From Sipunculus nudus (lineage: Eukaryota > Annelida > Sipuncula > Golfingiida > Sipunculidae): a DNA stretch of 64,000 nucleotides. Both the position numbers and the translations under genes were made by a program. Location of the stretch: contig CM049309.1 of assembly GCA_026874595.1 (NCBI GenBank), positions 50,568,079 through 50,632,078 on the forward strand. The letters are read 5' to 3'. The notes beneath the pieces were generated by a model. The model searched no databases, had not been told where the DNA came from, and saw only the letters and a list, made by a program, of their open reading frames with translations. This document shows, piece by piece, positions 26,648 through 38,259 of the stretch. The stretch's first letter is position 1. Every line of letters begins with the position of its first letter.

Positions 26648-26812
26648 GTATATGTTACATAGAATTCTTTTCTACTGAACTCGAGATGGAATCGGTCTGA
26701 TTAACATATTCCCTGGCTCCAAGTCCGAGTAGAAGGCCTAGTCTAGGGCTCTCGTGTCCATTTCCGAGCCGAGTCCCTGAAAAAGTGGACTCATGACTCG
26801 AGTCCCATCACA
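26260..26812. repeat. GAGTCC-rich repeat element, interrupted by (AT)n(AG)n
   Basis: Tandem GAGTCCGAGTCCAAGTCC units fill 26266-26400 and 26715-26805. The right side ends ACTCGAGTCCCATCACAG and the left begins CAGTATGTAGTCGAGTCC, resembling the ends of the better-defined element at 43802-44205. The centre is an (AT)n(AG)n microsatellite (26558-26642). A target duplication could not be assigned. Confidence 0.5.
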
Positions 26813-27300
26813 GTATGGTAAATAGTTTTGCCTTGGGTTTGTCTCTCTGTCTGTCCCTCGGTCTGTCCGTCCGGTAGGTTTTCGTTTCCAAAAACTTTCC
26901 TAAATTTCATCCGATTTCATTTAAATTTGGGGCAGTGGTTGCTCTCACGCTTACCTTGGTTTGGTTTTGTTCTGGAGTGTCTGTCTCACAAGAAAATAAT
27001 ACAGTATGATATTTCATTTTTTATATATGATGAATTAGTACATTTAGTTTCACTTATCACCAACAGGTATCGTTAGCGGTGGACATAAAATACTTGATTT
27101 GTTTTTGCAGTAACTTCCTGGTGCTGCCATTTTTTTTTTTTTGGAGCGTGGTTAAAACTATTTGCACCTAGTCACCACACACTTTAAAATCATCCCGGGG
27201 GAAAAGGGGAAGCGGCGGACATGAATTCCTTAATTTTGCTTGTTTCCTATAATTTAAGCATTTATAATTTTTGGGGTGGACATGAATGAAGGGATGAAAA
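26813..27300 (+). repeat. TGTC-rich interspersed repeat fragment
   Basis: CTGTCTGTCCCTCGGTCTG, then TCCGTCCGGTAGGTTTTCG, followed by AATTTCATCCGATTTCATTT, looks like a repeated tetranucleotide head followed by an element body; the head resembles the (CCGT)n tract of family B elements. The boundaries are uncertain. Confidence 0.3.
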
Positions 27301-27959
27301 AGCGTTTTCATATAATCTTATACCTGTATTTATAAGAGGTTTGGTCGTATTTGCTTTGATAAATATGAGGATTGTGTGCTATGGCTAACAATGGAATGTG
27401 AAGAATCTTATTAACTTTGAAATAATAGAAAATCATGACGAAAATCACGAAACTGAAAAAAAACAGGTGAGGAGAACAATAACCTACGCACCCCATGGTA
27501 AAGTTGATCTGAGAATGCTTTCTGAGATATAATGTCGTATATATATATATATCCGTGTGTGTGTGAAATATTAAAGTCAAGATTGGAAAATATGTATATA
27601 AAACATCTGAAACACGACTAAATATAACCTAAACCTAATCAGGTTAGGAAACCCAAATATAAGATAAACCTGTTATATTTATAGTAAATCTGTACAACAG
27701 TTCTGAGTTATATACCATGCACATCGCGGAAGAAATATTAAAGTGAAGGCTGAAACTAGCCAGGATAACACGACATTCAGGCCTTTTTAAAAATACAGGG
27801 ACGTACGAATCATGATACAAGTCATATATAGAACATCCATAACAATTAAAGATGCCAAATCACCTAATTTATGAAAAAGAATTTATGTGATTTCTGGCTT
27901 ACTCTCTGTTGATATTAATGATCAAAGGGTAATTTTGGTTGTGGAAAGTTATTATAAGG
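27301..27959. other. No recognised feature
   Basis: AT-rich, short open frames only. Confidence 0.45.
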
Positions 27960-28270
27960 CCTTCATGAGGGATTTATAAACTTGTTTATCAACAACATGT
28001 TTGTAAACAAAGCAATGTTGACAAACGGGAAAAACACGTAAACTAAGGTCGTAGGTTTCATATATTCGGAGATAGGAAGGTTGCTTGTTGCGATTTGCAA
28101 AGCTCTGACGTATCTGACTTGCTGCCAGATGCCCTTGTTGAATTTGTTTTGATTATTTTGGCGGGCCCCCACATATTGTAAACACGTTGATATAAACAAA
28201 ACGAACAGCCTGTGTGAGGTGATATCAGCGTTTTCTGGCCTATTTTTATAAAAGCTCCAATGGATTACCT
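27960..28270. repeat. Dispersed repeat X, copy
   Basis: It contains TCTGACTTGCTGCCAGATG and CCTTGTTGAATTTGTTTTG, aligned with 12885 and 37668, and GTTGATATAAACAAAACG aligned with 38186. It extends past the core on the right as far as GGCCTATTTTTATAAAAG, matching the sequence just before the hAT-like insertion at 38260. Confidence 0.6.
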
Positions 28271-31200
28271 TTAGTTTATAAAGGTCTGATAGGTGATTGC
28301 ATGGGCCTCTTTAAGAATCGGATCGAAATATTTGCTGCATGTATGTGTGGTAAAGTACATGTATATATTTGATATCAGAGGCTTATATGTTCGTATTTTG
28401 CCCGGCATGACGGACGGATATACACACTTTCCGAGTACAACGAGCCTCGTTAATAATAACTACTGGACGATTATGCACGCAAGTAAACCATGAATATAAT
28501 ATTTATCATTTTCCCAACAGAATAACGTATTTTTTTTTCTCATCTCGGGGAAAATAAAGAGTTCGACAAGCAGATGAAAATGGAAAAAGTACCTATAGAA
28601 AAGGCCTGCACATCTACTTATAATACTAGAATTGATCCGAACCCTATATAGCTTGTATTGCTTCTCAACGTGTTTAGTGTATTAAAAGTCGACTTTTGGG
28701 GGAAACCATTCTAAAAATAATCTAAAAATTCCCAAATTATTGCTAAAATCAAACCAGGAGAAGACAAATGATAAATGAACCTGAGTGGTGTTTTCTGATA
28801 TCGCAATGCATCTGAAAAAAAGCAATAAAACTTGATCAAAACTTAACTATAGGTGAAGAGACTCACACGATATTTGATCCTTTTACATGCAGAATGAACC
28901 CGAGTGTCAGATTTTGAGACGAGTCCCATATGAAAAGTTAACTGGCACACGGATGGACGGAGCGGGTCACTCTATATATAACGTTATTTATCCCAACATC
29001 GGAAGACAGAAATTCCTATTATAACTTGAGGGCGTGGTCATTCCCAAAGCTCTCCTCCGGCTTCTATTTGAAAATTACGGGTCTATTGGCCACCACACTA
29101 TCTTATCTCTGCAGATAAATTCCTACCTAGAGACTGACTGTCCTGAAGTATTTTCGTGCCCATACCGAACCCTGACTCTGCAAAATTATCAAAACCCCTT
29201 ACGGGGGCTGGTTGTCACTATTCGCATGTCAGAATTAAGAGTATACCATAAGATAATACAATATAAACGGCGACACCAAAATGAGTTTGTAACCCTTTTT
29301 AAATATAGGAAGCCTTATATAACCTTTCCTTAGAAAAAACTATGGATTGTTCAGAATTGTCAAACTGGTCTTCAAACTGGGAGGTGGAATAATGCTGATC
29401 GTATTATATTTCAGACTTGTTACTCCATGACCATGTAACAGCAAAATTCATAGGATATAAATTTAATTTTTAAAAAATGTCGAAATACACCCATAAACGT
29501 GTACGTCTTAACGTAGAGAGCACCACCTAATATTTTTGTTTGGCGCACTTGACCAATATATATAAGTGTACAAATTTTGGTAAGAACCACATCGATTAGA
29601 TGTAAAAAAAGTGGAAAATAACATTGCCTCGGCACAATCGACGTAACATTCTGTAAGAATATGTTGTTTTTTTTACAATGACACAAACAACATATCGCAG
29701 GACGGCAAAGTTCTCTTAGGTGTAACTGTCGCCATCTGATGCCGAGGGGGAGTACTATAATATGTTGGCCGACAAAGATTGATGAAGTTCGAAACTATTA
29801 AGGCACATTAGCACATATTACAATGGCACATATAAATCTGGTAAATTTTATAATATTAACATTAAAAATATAATATATGTCTATAAAGACGCCATTCGGT
29901 AAACATTTATAAAATACCGCTGGGCTGGAATGTACGTCGCTTGCTACATATCGTTTGCATCCTACATAGAATCACAGGGAAGTGTACACCATTGTGTTTT
30001 GTACACACCCGGAGTTTACGTATTTTGTATATAGGGTAAATAGTTCTGGATCAAATTTGCCATATTTTAAATGTGAATGGTTTTGAGAAATATTCTTTAC
30101 TTTTTGTATATCTTTTAGTAATATATTATAAAGTTTTGTATCAGTAATATATATTAACATATATTCTTTATTGCGTATTGGACGCGATGTTGAAATTTTT
30201 AGTTTTCTGCGTAATTTTATCTCGGCATCAAAACATCAATTTAGCGCGTTCCAGCCATGCGTGCGAGCCATGTTTATATTCTTGCGGGCGGAAATTCAAC
30301 AAACATGCGGTGGGATTTACCAATATGCTGATTCAAAACGGGAACCTCTCGCAAAAGCTAGATCTTGTAAGAAAGTGAACAAAAATAGCGAATGATTGGT
30401 CTGGTTTATGTTAAGTGACAGCGTACATGCAGGCCATGAAAACAGACGAACATATTTGCTTCCTCGTCCAACCTTAACAGTGTGGTTCTCATCCCGATAA
30501 GACTGTGGTGATATAGGGCTTATCCTGGAATGAATATACAGCGCTCTCTTCCGTCATGTAGTGCTATCGCGTGGCTGGGAAGGAAGTTCGTATTTTTGTT
30601 AGCAAGTCATAAGAAACTCGTTATAAGTAACTGCCATCCGCTTTGAAGAATATGGATCATGCATGTGTAATTTGCCTTAAATGCGACTTAATATTACCAG
30701 CAGCATAATCCTTCCAGCATCTGACTTGCAATATCCTGGTTTTATTCCGTACGAAACAAACAGTATTCATGGCAGTTAGACACGAAGACACTTCGAGGAC
30801 AGCCAGGGGCAAGCAAAGGTGCGAAGCTTTTTGCGGAGAGGGCTCGCTTTTGATTGGACCTTTAGCGGCACGGGGCTCGGCGGGAAAACACGAGGGCAGA
30901 GATGGTTAATGTTAATAAACTATTACTAGTCTATAACAATCCATTTTAACCAGGTCGCTCGACTGACATGCTATGCTAGGTGCAAAGGCACTGCTTGTCT
31001 CTTTACTAAACAATCGGTACAATGCATGCAGTACAGTGAGAGTTTGCCACACGGTACATATATCTTGTGTAGCATAAAGACACCTTATAACCAATGCAGA
31101 TTTATACAGATGCTAAGACGCTATATGGACCAAAATTACTCCCCAATGATTAGTATGAACGAAATAATGCGCACTGACTGTAAATAAAATGCATGAGATC

Positions 31201-33478
31201 ATGCTTCTTCTCTGCGAGAGCTCTTGGTATCATCAGGTTGTATCAGTCAATAGGAATCTGGCATGGTTGTAAACACTGCGATGTATGACGGGAAGGATTT
31301 TTATAAATGAGGGTATATCCACAAAAATTAGCTGCTTTCGCAGGGGAGAGGTTCATTTGTATCATCTAATTTGTGTGGAATTTTCAACTTGGTTTTTCCA
31401 ACCATCCTTGAGGTAGATCTTCACCGAACTGCCTTGTACCGCTTGTTCAGAGAGGTACCTTTATACCTGCTAGGCCTACCATGCATATCTCGTTTCATTA
31501 TATATGCTAGCATTTTCGGGCGTTTTCAGCTCTGGCTTTGACTGACAGTATCTTCATTTTCTTTTATCGGGTAAGGGTCACAAAAATATTGTCTTTTCTA
31601 AAACCATGAATCAAAAGCATCTTTGAGATCCCCGATGCAGGAGATTTAGGTTAGCTTTTATATCTAACCGGAGAGTGTCAACACGGACAACGGCCAACGT
31701 CCACTCGTCCCAGTCTAAAATATCAGAGATATGCTGACGGTATCCAACTTCCCTGCGCTGTGATACACGTACGCTCTTTATACGGCGCTTTACACATAGG
31801 CCAAGTACCTATATCGTAAGCGCTGTTTGTTATGACCTTGTATCCTGAATCTCTACACCAGAGGGGAGCACTGTATTTTGGTCCAATCAGATGAGACCCT
31901 GTGCTGAACACAAAACGGTTTACCAGCCAAGGGAGGAATACACGAAGCCAATTTAGTTCATTTCATTTTAAGTGACAGCTCATCGCCCGGCGACCGTTTG
32001 AACAGGCCACAGGCTCAGAGAGAATTGCCCCAAACGTGGTTTCTGGGCGGAACCTGATGCCTGTTGAGTGTTTGTTGACTTGCATTTGGTTGTCTGCTAA
32101 ACACATCAGCAGTTTTTTTAAGCAGACAGTCCCATGTGCACCACCTGGTGTTTAAGTGCATCATAAACGGTCAAAGTAGGCAGCGGGAAAATCAGTAGCT
32201 TCTTTAGAAGCGCAAGATTTCCGCTGCCTCGGGAGCGTATGATACACGGCGCGAGAGTAGGCACTAAGTCACTCATGTGTCTTGTTTATTCAGTTTAATC
32301 TCACATTAAAATACACATATAATTCTCAATTTCGACTATGTTTACACATTGCTAGCAAACACATTGAGATATATTTTTATTAATAAACTCATTCATTAAT
32401 GTGTCAGAAGTATTTCACTTTGCTGCATGTGTATATATGAGCAAAACATAGCTCAATAAATTTTTATTTGTATCGTGGGCGCATTTTGTTCGTTTGGAGG
32501 CTGGGATGGATGGAGGGTGGATAGTTTCCCGGGGTCCAAAAATATAAAAAAAAACTATGACGCCTTTTATTCAATTGCATTTATACATAATATTATGACT
32601 GGGTGACCGAGGGTATAAATTTTAAACTGTTATTACTTAAATTTCAAGGACCTCAGTTTCACTCCAGGCGTCCAAATAACTGTTATTGGTGTGACCATGA
32701 CCGGTCAGCCGATATCAAAGCCATCCTACTACGCCACCTGGTAGCAGACTCAGTCTCTAAATAGCAAATGAAATCAATTTCAAATTGGGCACAGCACATA
32801 CTTCAGGAGTATTTGCGGTCAAAACATTCAAAATGCACCTTTTCCATGATGTTGAAAATTTGCCTCCCCTCTCAGATTCAAAAAGCATAAATATTTGATA
32901 ACTGACAACAGAACTATACATGTGGATTGATATACAAGTGTAACAGTATCATATCATTGTTTGATATTTTACTTATAGTATTACACGAATGTAGTCCTGT
33001 CAACTGATTACTTTATAACGACACTAGTCTCATGAAAACAAATTGTAATTTGCATTTATAATGTGTTTGTAGAGCGCGAAATATTATGAATTTGCATGCA
33101 TTCTAAACCAACTTAAGACAAGTCAAAGTAACGGGATCAGTGGGCACGTTGATATTTATCACATCAGGTCCATGTGATGGGCCGATTTTTAAATTGTACA
33201 AATGAGTCGTTAAACCTGTGTTTAGACCATGTATTCAACATGAGTTTTGCCTATAAATTTCGTATTGCTAATGTAGTAGCGGACTGCGATAAATAAGTGT
33301 TGCTATATTTTTATTAATCGGTTCAATTTACAGGCTATTATAATATACAGTCTGCGCGCCTCGCCGTTGTAACAGCTATAACATCTCACATTTTATCTTT
33401 TTCTTTCCCAGTTATTCGTAATCAATTTTCATTTTTTAGATATCTTTTTTTATTTCCTAGCAAAAAGATCCACAGTTT
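28271..33478. other. Long stretch with no recognised gene
   Basis: About 5.2 kb of mixed sequence. I found no exon-like conservation, RNA gene, TIR pair or long tandem array; open frames are all under 100 codons. It includes moderately GC-rich patches around 30800 and 32000 with no supporting motifs. Confidence 0.4.
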
Positions 33479-33565
33479 TTTAGCTCAGCTGACTGAAAGT
33501 CATCTGAGCTATAGCGATCACTCTTTGTCCGTCGTCCGTCTGTCCGTCTGTCCGTCTATCCGTCC

Positions 33566-34860
33566 GTTAACCAGGCACAAATCGTAACCGCTGAACCTAG
33601 AACCTTGTAACTTGGGATTCTGAGAGGTCCATGAAAAATCTCCTTGGAAACCAGAAATTAGGTCTCTGTTACCCATATCCTTCGAGCTATGGGGCCCCAA
33701 AGTACCCCCCAGAAAAGTCAAAAATTTCATACAAAAACTTCAATATCTCATTAACTACTTGACTGATGGTCATGATTTTTGGCATACATATTGATCATGA
33801 GATGTTCCATCACTTCCTGCAGACTGGTGGCGCCACCTGTATTTTTCGATTTTTTACAATTTTTTTCTCTATTTTTGAGACCTTTAAAAATGTGAACATC
33901 TGTTAACAAGGCACAAATCGTAAAGCCTAGACCTAGAATCTTAATTCTTGATACACTGAGAGGTCCATGGAAAATCTCCTTGGAAACCAGAAATTAGGTC
34001 TCTGTTACCCATATCCTTTGAGCTATGGGGCCCCAAAGTACCCCCCAGAATAGTAAAAATTTCATACAAAAACTTCAATATCTCAATAACTACAACACTG
34101 ATGGTCATGATTTTTGGCAATACATATTGATCATGAGATGTTCCATAAGTTCCTGCAGACTGGTGGCGCCACCTGTATTTTTCGATTTTTTTACAATTTT
34201 TTCCTCTATTTTTGAGACGTTTAAAGATGCTGTCATCTGTTAACGTGGCACAAATCGTAACCGCTGGACCTAGAATCTTCATTCTCGACACACTGAGAAA
34301 CCTATTAAAAGTCTCCGTGGAAACCATAAATTAGATCTCTGTTACCCATATCCTTCGAGCTATGGGGCCCCAAAGTACCCCCCAGAAAAGTCAAAAATTT
34401 CATACAAAAACTTCAATATCTCATTAACTACTTGACTGATGGTCATGATTTTTGGCATACGTATTGATCATGAGATGTTCCATCACTTCCTGCAGACTGG
34501 TGGCGCCACCTGAATTTTTTTCAAATTTTTACGATTTTTTTTCTCTTTTTTGATACCTTTAAAGATGTGGTTATCTGTCAACAGGGTACAAATCGCAACA
34601 ACTGGACCTAGAATCTTCATTCTTGTCATGCAAGAAGGCCCATGAAAAGTGCCTGTGGAAACTTAAAATTAGGTCTCTGTTACCCATATCCTTCAAGCTA
34701 TAGGACTCCGAAGTATCCCTCAGAATAATGGACAATTTGATACAAAAGCTGAAGTATCTGAACAACTAATGGGGAGATCACCATGATTCTTTGCATGGAT
34801 ATTGATGTTTGTAAGTGTTTTGATTAGTTTCTGCAGACTGGTGGAGCCACCTGTATTTTT
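33566..34860 (+). repeat. Tandem array of about 337-bp units
   Basis: Units begin GTTAACNNGGCACAAATCG at 33566, 33902, 34239 and 34578 (periods 336, 337 and 339). Each carries TTACCCATATCCTTCGAGC, GATCATGAGATGTTCC-like sequence and one GGTGGCGCCACC palindrome (33836, 34162, 34499; variant GGTGGAGCCACC at 34840). The first three are nearly identical and the fourth is more diverged. The fourth unit resumes after the inserted element at 36472. Confidence 0.85.
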
Positions 34861-36471
34861 GTACCCTCCAAAACGAAGTTTTGTGGATACTATGTTTTTG
34901 ACCGGGTTCCTCCGCCGTTGCCGCGTTCGTTTCCAGAGAGCTCCTCTGGGACTTGATTTTATCAGCTTTCCAAGCTCATATCTCGGGAACCGTTTGACTG
35001 ATCAGGAAATAAAATTTATACTAATGTAGCCCTTGGATAGCTCTATAACATACACAAAAAATGGTGGCGCCACCTGTAACCATGTTTGCACAGTGTCCAT
35101 CTGTTCATCTGCCTTTGGTTAAAATCACTCATATCTCTGCAGTGAATTGACTAATTCACCTGAAATTCGGCATGCGTATACATCCTGGATAGCTTTCTTG
35201 ATTTTATGACAGGTGGCGCCACCTACATTCTCATTCACGCTGATGACATCAAAGCTCATATATCGGGAACCGTTGGACCAATCGGGCCAAAATTTTGCAT
35301 GTATATAGATCTAACATAGCTCTTTATCATACGCTAAACTGGTGGCGCCACCTGCAACCATTTTTGCACAGCGTCTGTCTGTTTGTCTGCCGTGCAATAA
35401 TGTCACTCATATCTCGGCAGTGGTTTGACATATCTGCCTAAAATTTTGCAGTTTTATACATCCTGGATAGCTTTCTTGATTTTATGACAGGTGGCACCAC
35501 CTACATTCACGTTCACGCTGATGACATCCAAGCTCATATCTCGGGAACCGTTTGACCGATCGGGCCAAAATTTTGCATGTGTATAGATCTATTATAGCTC
35601 TTTATCATACACAAAACTGGTGGCACCACCTGCAACCATTTTTGCACAGCGTCTGTCTGTTTGTCTGCCGTGCAATAAAGTCACTCACATCTTGGCAGTG
35701 GTTTGACATATCTGCCTAAAATTTTACAGTTTTATACATCCTGGATAGCTTTCTTGATTTTATGACAGGTAGCGCCACCTTTATTCTAGTTTATGCTGCA
35801 GACGTCCAAGCTCATATCTCGGTAACCGTTTGAACGATTGGGCCAAAATTTTGCATGTGTATAGATCTCACATAGGTCTTTATCAGACACAAAACTGGAG
35901 GGGCCACCTGCAACCATTTTTGCACATTTTGCACAGCGTCTGTCTGTTGGTCTGCCGTGGCCTAAAATCACTCATTTCTCTGTAGTGGTTTGACATAACT
36001 GCCTAAAATTTTGCAGGTTTATACATCCTGGATAGCTTTCTTGATTTTATGACAGGTGGCGCCACCTACATTCTAGTTAACGCTGCACACCTCCAAGCTA
36101 ATATCTCAGGAACCATTTGACCGATTGGGCCAAAATTGTGCTTGTGTTTAGATCTCACATAGGTCTTTATCATACACAAAACTGCAACCATTTTTGCACA
36201 GCGTCTGTCTGTTTGTCTGCCGTGGGCTAAAATCACTCATATCCATGTAGTGGTTTGACTTTTCTGCCTAAAATTTTGCATATGTATACAACTTGGACAG
36301 CTTTCTGGATTTGTGGTAGGTTGCACAACCTACATACACATTTAGGCTGCAGACATCCATGCTAATATGCAACATACCTCACTCTGTTTCCCCTTGCCAC
36401 TCAATCCATGCCTCACTTCACTCTGATTTTGGCAGATACACGTAGTCACTTGTCGGCTACCCGTATTCTAG
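34861..36471 (+). mobile_element. Helentron-like element family A, complete, nested in family B
   Basis: It starts GTACCCTCCAAAACGAAG and ends with a hairpin GTAGTC-ACTTGTC-GGCTAC (36442-36460), a 7-base spacer and CTAG (36468-36471). TTTTGGCAGATAC (36429-36441), immediately before the hairpin, approximates the inverse of the start. It sits between two T residues in a poly-T stretch, and the interrupted host unit continues cleanly on the other side, so both boundaries are supported by the empty site seen in the neighbouring units. Inside are about five tandem units of about 280 bp, each with AAGCTCATATCTCGGGAACC and two GGTGGCGCCACC-type palindromes. It carries no protein gene. Confidence 0.75.
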
Positions 36472-36652
36472 TTTTTAAAGTTTACACATTTTTTCTCTGT
36501 TTTTCAGATATATAAATACAGACTAAATCTTGGCCTGTTGGTTAATCTGTTTGATGCTTCAGTTGAATTGGTATCTACCATTCTGATGATAAAATTTCCT
36601 TTTGTGAATCTCTTCCCAGTCAGCTGAGCGTCATGACCCATGGGTCACTTGT

Positions 36653-36769
36653 TTATTTTCCAATTCTTAAGTTGAGGATATTAATTAACAGCTTTGCGAT
36701 TAAGATGTTTCTATACTAACGGAGGGATTCTTTCCATTATAACACTCTGGAATGGCCTTCTAGTGTGCC
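36653..36769. other. Short unannotated spacer
   Basis: Nothing recognised. Confidence 0.4.
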
Positions 36770-36893
36770 TGCAGAGTTTGGGTTTGGTTCGACCGTGAAA
36801 AATCTCACGGTTCTTCGGCTGATACTCGAACTCGTGGTCTGTGTCTGTTGAGCCCGGCCGGTGCGCTGTCCAGACCACAGAAGCCGGTGGACA
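36770..36893 (-). repeat. tRNA-derived SINE-like copy
   Basis: On the minus strand, GTGGTCTGGACAGCGCACC (box A-like) is followed about 30 bases later by CGAGTTCGAGTATC (box B) and a short hairpin, CCGTGAGATTTTTCACGG. This is the layout of a tRNA-derived SINE head and body. The cloverleaf is incomplete, so a functional tRNA is unlikely. Confidence 0.5.
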
Positions 36894-37234
36894 TATAAAT
36901 TATTTTACCAACAGTAGGGGCTGTTTTAATCTGAATCTCTATGTGTTCACCTTCAGGTGTGCCTAGATCCCTTTGTCTGTACCGTAAATAACAATATACT
37001 ACATATCTGCTGAGTTATCATTATCTTCAAAGCGTTTGTCATGCTTGTCACTCAGGCTGTTGTCTGAGATGAACACTTCCACTGCTTCGGTTAATGCATT
37101 CATTAGACAAGCTATTCACCAGTTTTGTTTGTTTGAATATATGTGATTTATGTAGGTGTTTCTTGCAATATATAAAGTGTACTGATAACATATCTGTGCA
37201 GATGTATATGAGCATGTCTATCAACAAACTGTTA

Positions 37235-37533
37235 GCCCCCAAAAGAAAGGTATGGTTCTCAGGCACTTTTTTCAGAAATCAGTGCGGGCGGGCGATTTTA
37301 TATATACCTTTTTTTGTATTGTTCTATAAAAATGTCATATGATCATGGAAAATCATGATAATAACATTTTTTTTTTTGCTAAACAGGTAAAAGCGCTACA
37401 TAACAAAGGAAATCTTTTCAAAATTTTATTATTTTACCTTCTTGAAACATGAAAATCCAAAATAAATTTTTTTTTCATGCAGGTTGATAAAATTGACTCG
37501 GGCGGTGCCTGAGAACCATACCTTCTTTCGGCC
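37235..37533. mobile_element. Harbinger-like MITE, 299 bp
   Basis: Terminal inverted repeats share an exact 18-bp core GGTATGGTTCTCAGGCAC (37249-37266) with its inverse at 37505-37522, extended outward by AAAGAA-like sequence on both sides. TTA flanks both ends (37232-37234 and 37534-37536), a 3-bp target duplication of the PIF/Harbinger kind. The interior is AT-rich without a coding frame. Confidence 0.7.
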
Positions 37534-37549
37534 TTAGTGAACACGGTAC

Positions 37550-38259
37550 ATGCGCCCATGCTCACAAGGGTAATAACATGTAACCGAATTCAGAGGTTGG
37601 CGGATTGCATGTATATAATGAAGTTGAAAGGTCACAGTTGCAAAACGACATTTGCACAACCGTGGTTGGTCTGATTTGCCGCAAAATGTCCTTGGTGAAT
37701 GTGTTTGGATTACGATCGGGGCGACTTTGGCGGTAGCGCCAGATCGGCCATCTGACATTATGGCCAGCTTACTGGCTTGCCAGAGTGCCTGGACATCTAA
37801 CTCTGAGGATCGCATTATAAGGCCCCATGAAGAAGCAAATATTTTCGTCATTTTTGAAAACGCCTCATTGCTTAAAAGTATCGTGTCACTTCAAATAAAC
37901 CCACTAGATCTTTTAATAAGTTTCTTATCTCTCCAACGACACCTACCATGTGTGTGAAATATTCCGTTATAACCCAATATATTCGTATATTGTTCTGTAT
38001 GTACGGGAGATTTCTGCCTGCGGTCTGCCTGCTGACTGTATGCGGAGATACGGTTATAAAGCGTGGCGTGGACTTGCAGGGCGGTTCTAAATTTGGCTTG
38101 TGTCACGACTCAGTAGGGGGCCCTAACTGAGTCGTGTTTGTCACGGCTACTTCGGCGGGCGACAATATGCTATAAACACATTTGTTGATATAAACAAAAC
38201 GCAAACCTATGTACCATCATAGTGTTTTTGGCTTATATTTTAATAAAGGTTCAAGAGAT
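37550..38259. repeat. Dispersed repeat X, copy interrupted by an hAT-like element
   Basis: It contains GGTCTGATTTGCCGCAAAAT and TCCTTGGTGAATGTGTTTGG, aligned with 12885 and 28108, and GTTGATATAAACAAAACGC aligned with 28190. The copy continues after the hAT-like element at 40173 (CAAGAGACAATTTAAG). A 33-bp hairpin (38104-38136) lies within it. Confidence 0.55.
38104..38136. repeat. Inverted repeat (hairpin)
   Basis: CACGACTCAGT and ACTGAGTCGTG form an exact 11-bp stem, continued by AGGG/CCCT pairing around a short centre. No U-run follows and no role is known. Confidence 0.7.

Larger units (their letters stand above)
33479..36652 (+). mobile_element. Helentron-like element family B, full length, with a family A element inserted
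   Basis: It starts TTTAGCTCAGCTGACTGAA with a hairpin arm AGTCATCTGAGCT, then a (GTCC)n tract (33530-33566). It ends GTCAGCTGAGC (36619-36629), the palindrome TGACCCATGGGTCA (36634-36647) and CTTGT. The inverse of the start lies inside the 3' end, with a hairpin after it, as in Helentron-type elements. The body is four tandem units of about 337 bp, the last interrupted at 34860/36472 by a family A element. No Rep, helicase or other protein is encoded. Confidence 0.7.

Noticed and set aside
29034-29333. 99-codon plus-strand frame
   Set aside because: No recognisable domain and no supporting exon boundaries.
30171-30395. Short Cys-containing frame resembling a small secreted peptide
   Set aside because: No convincing start codon context, signal peptide or processing sites.
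33566-36100. CRISPR-like regular spacing of palindromes
   Set aside because: The intervening sequences are themselves repeated (tandem units), there are no cas genes, and the sequence is eukaryotic.
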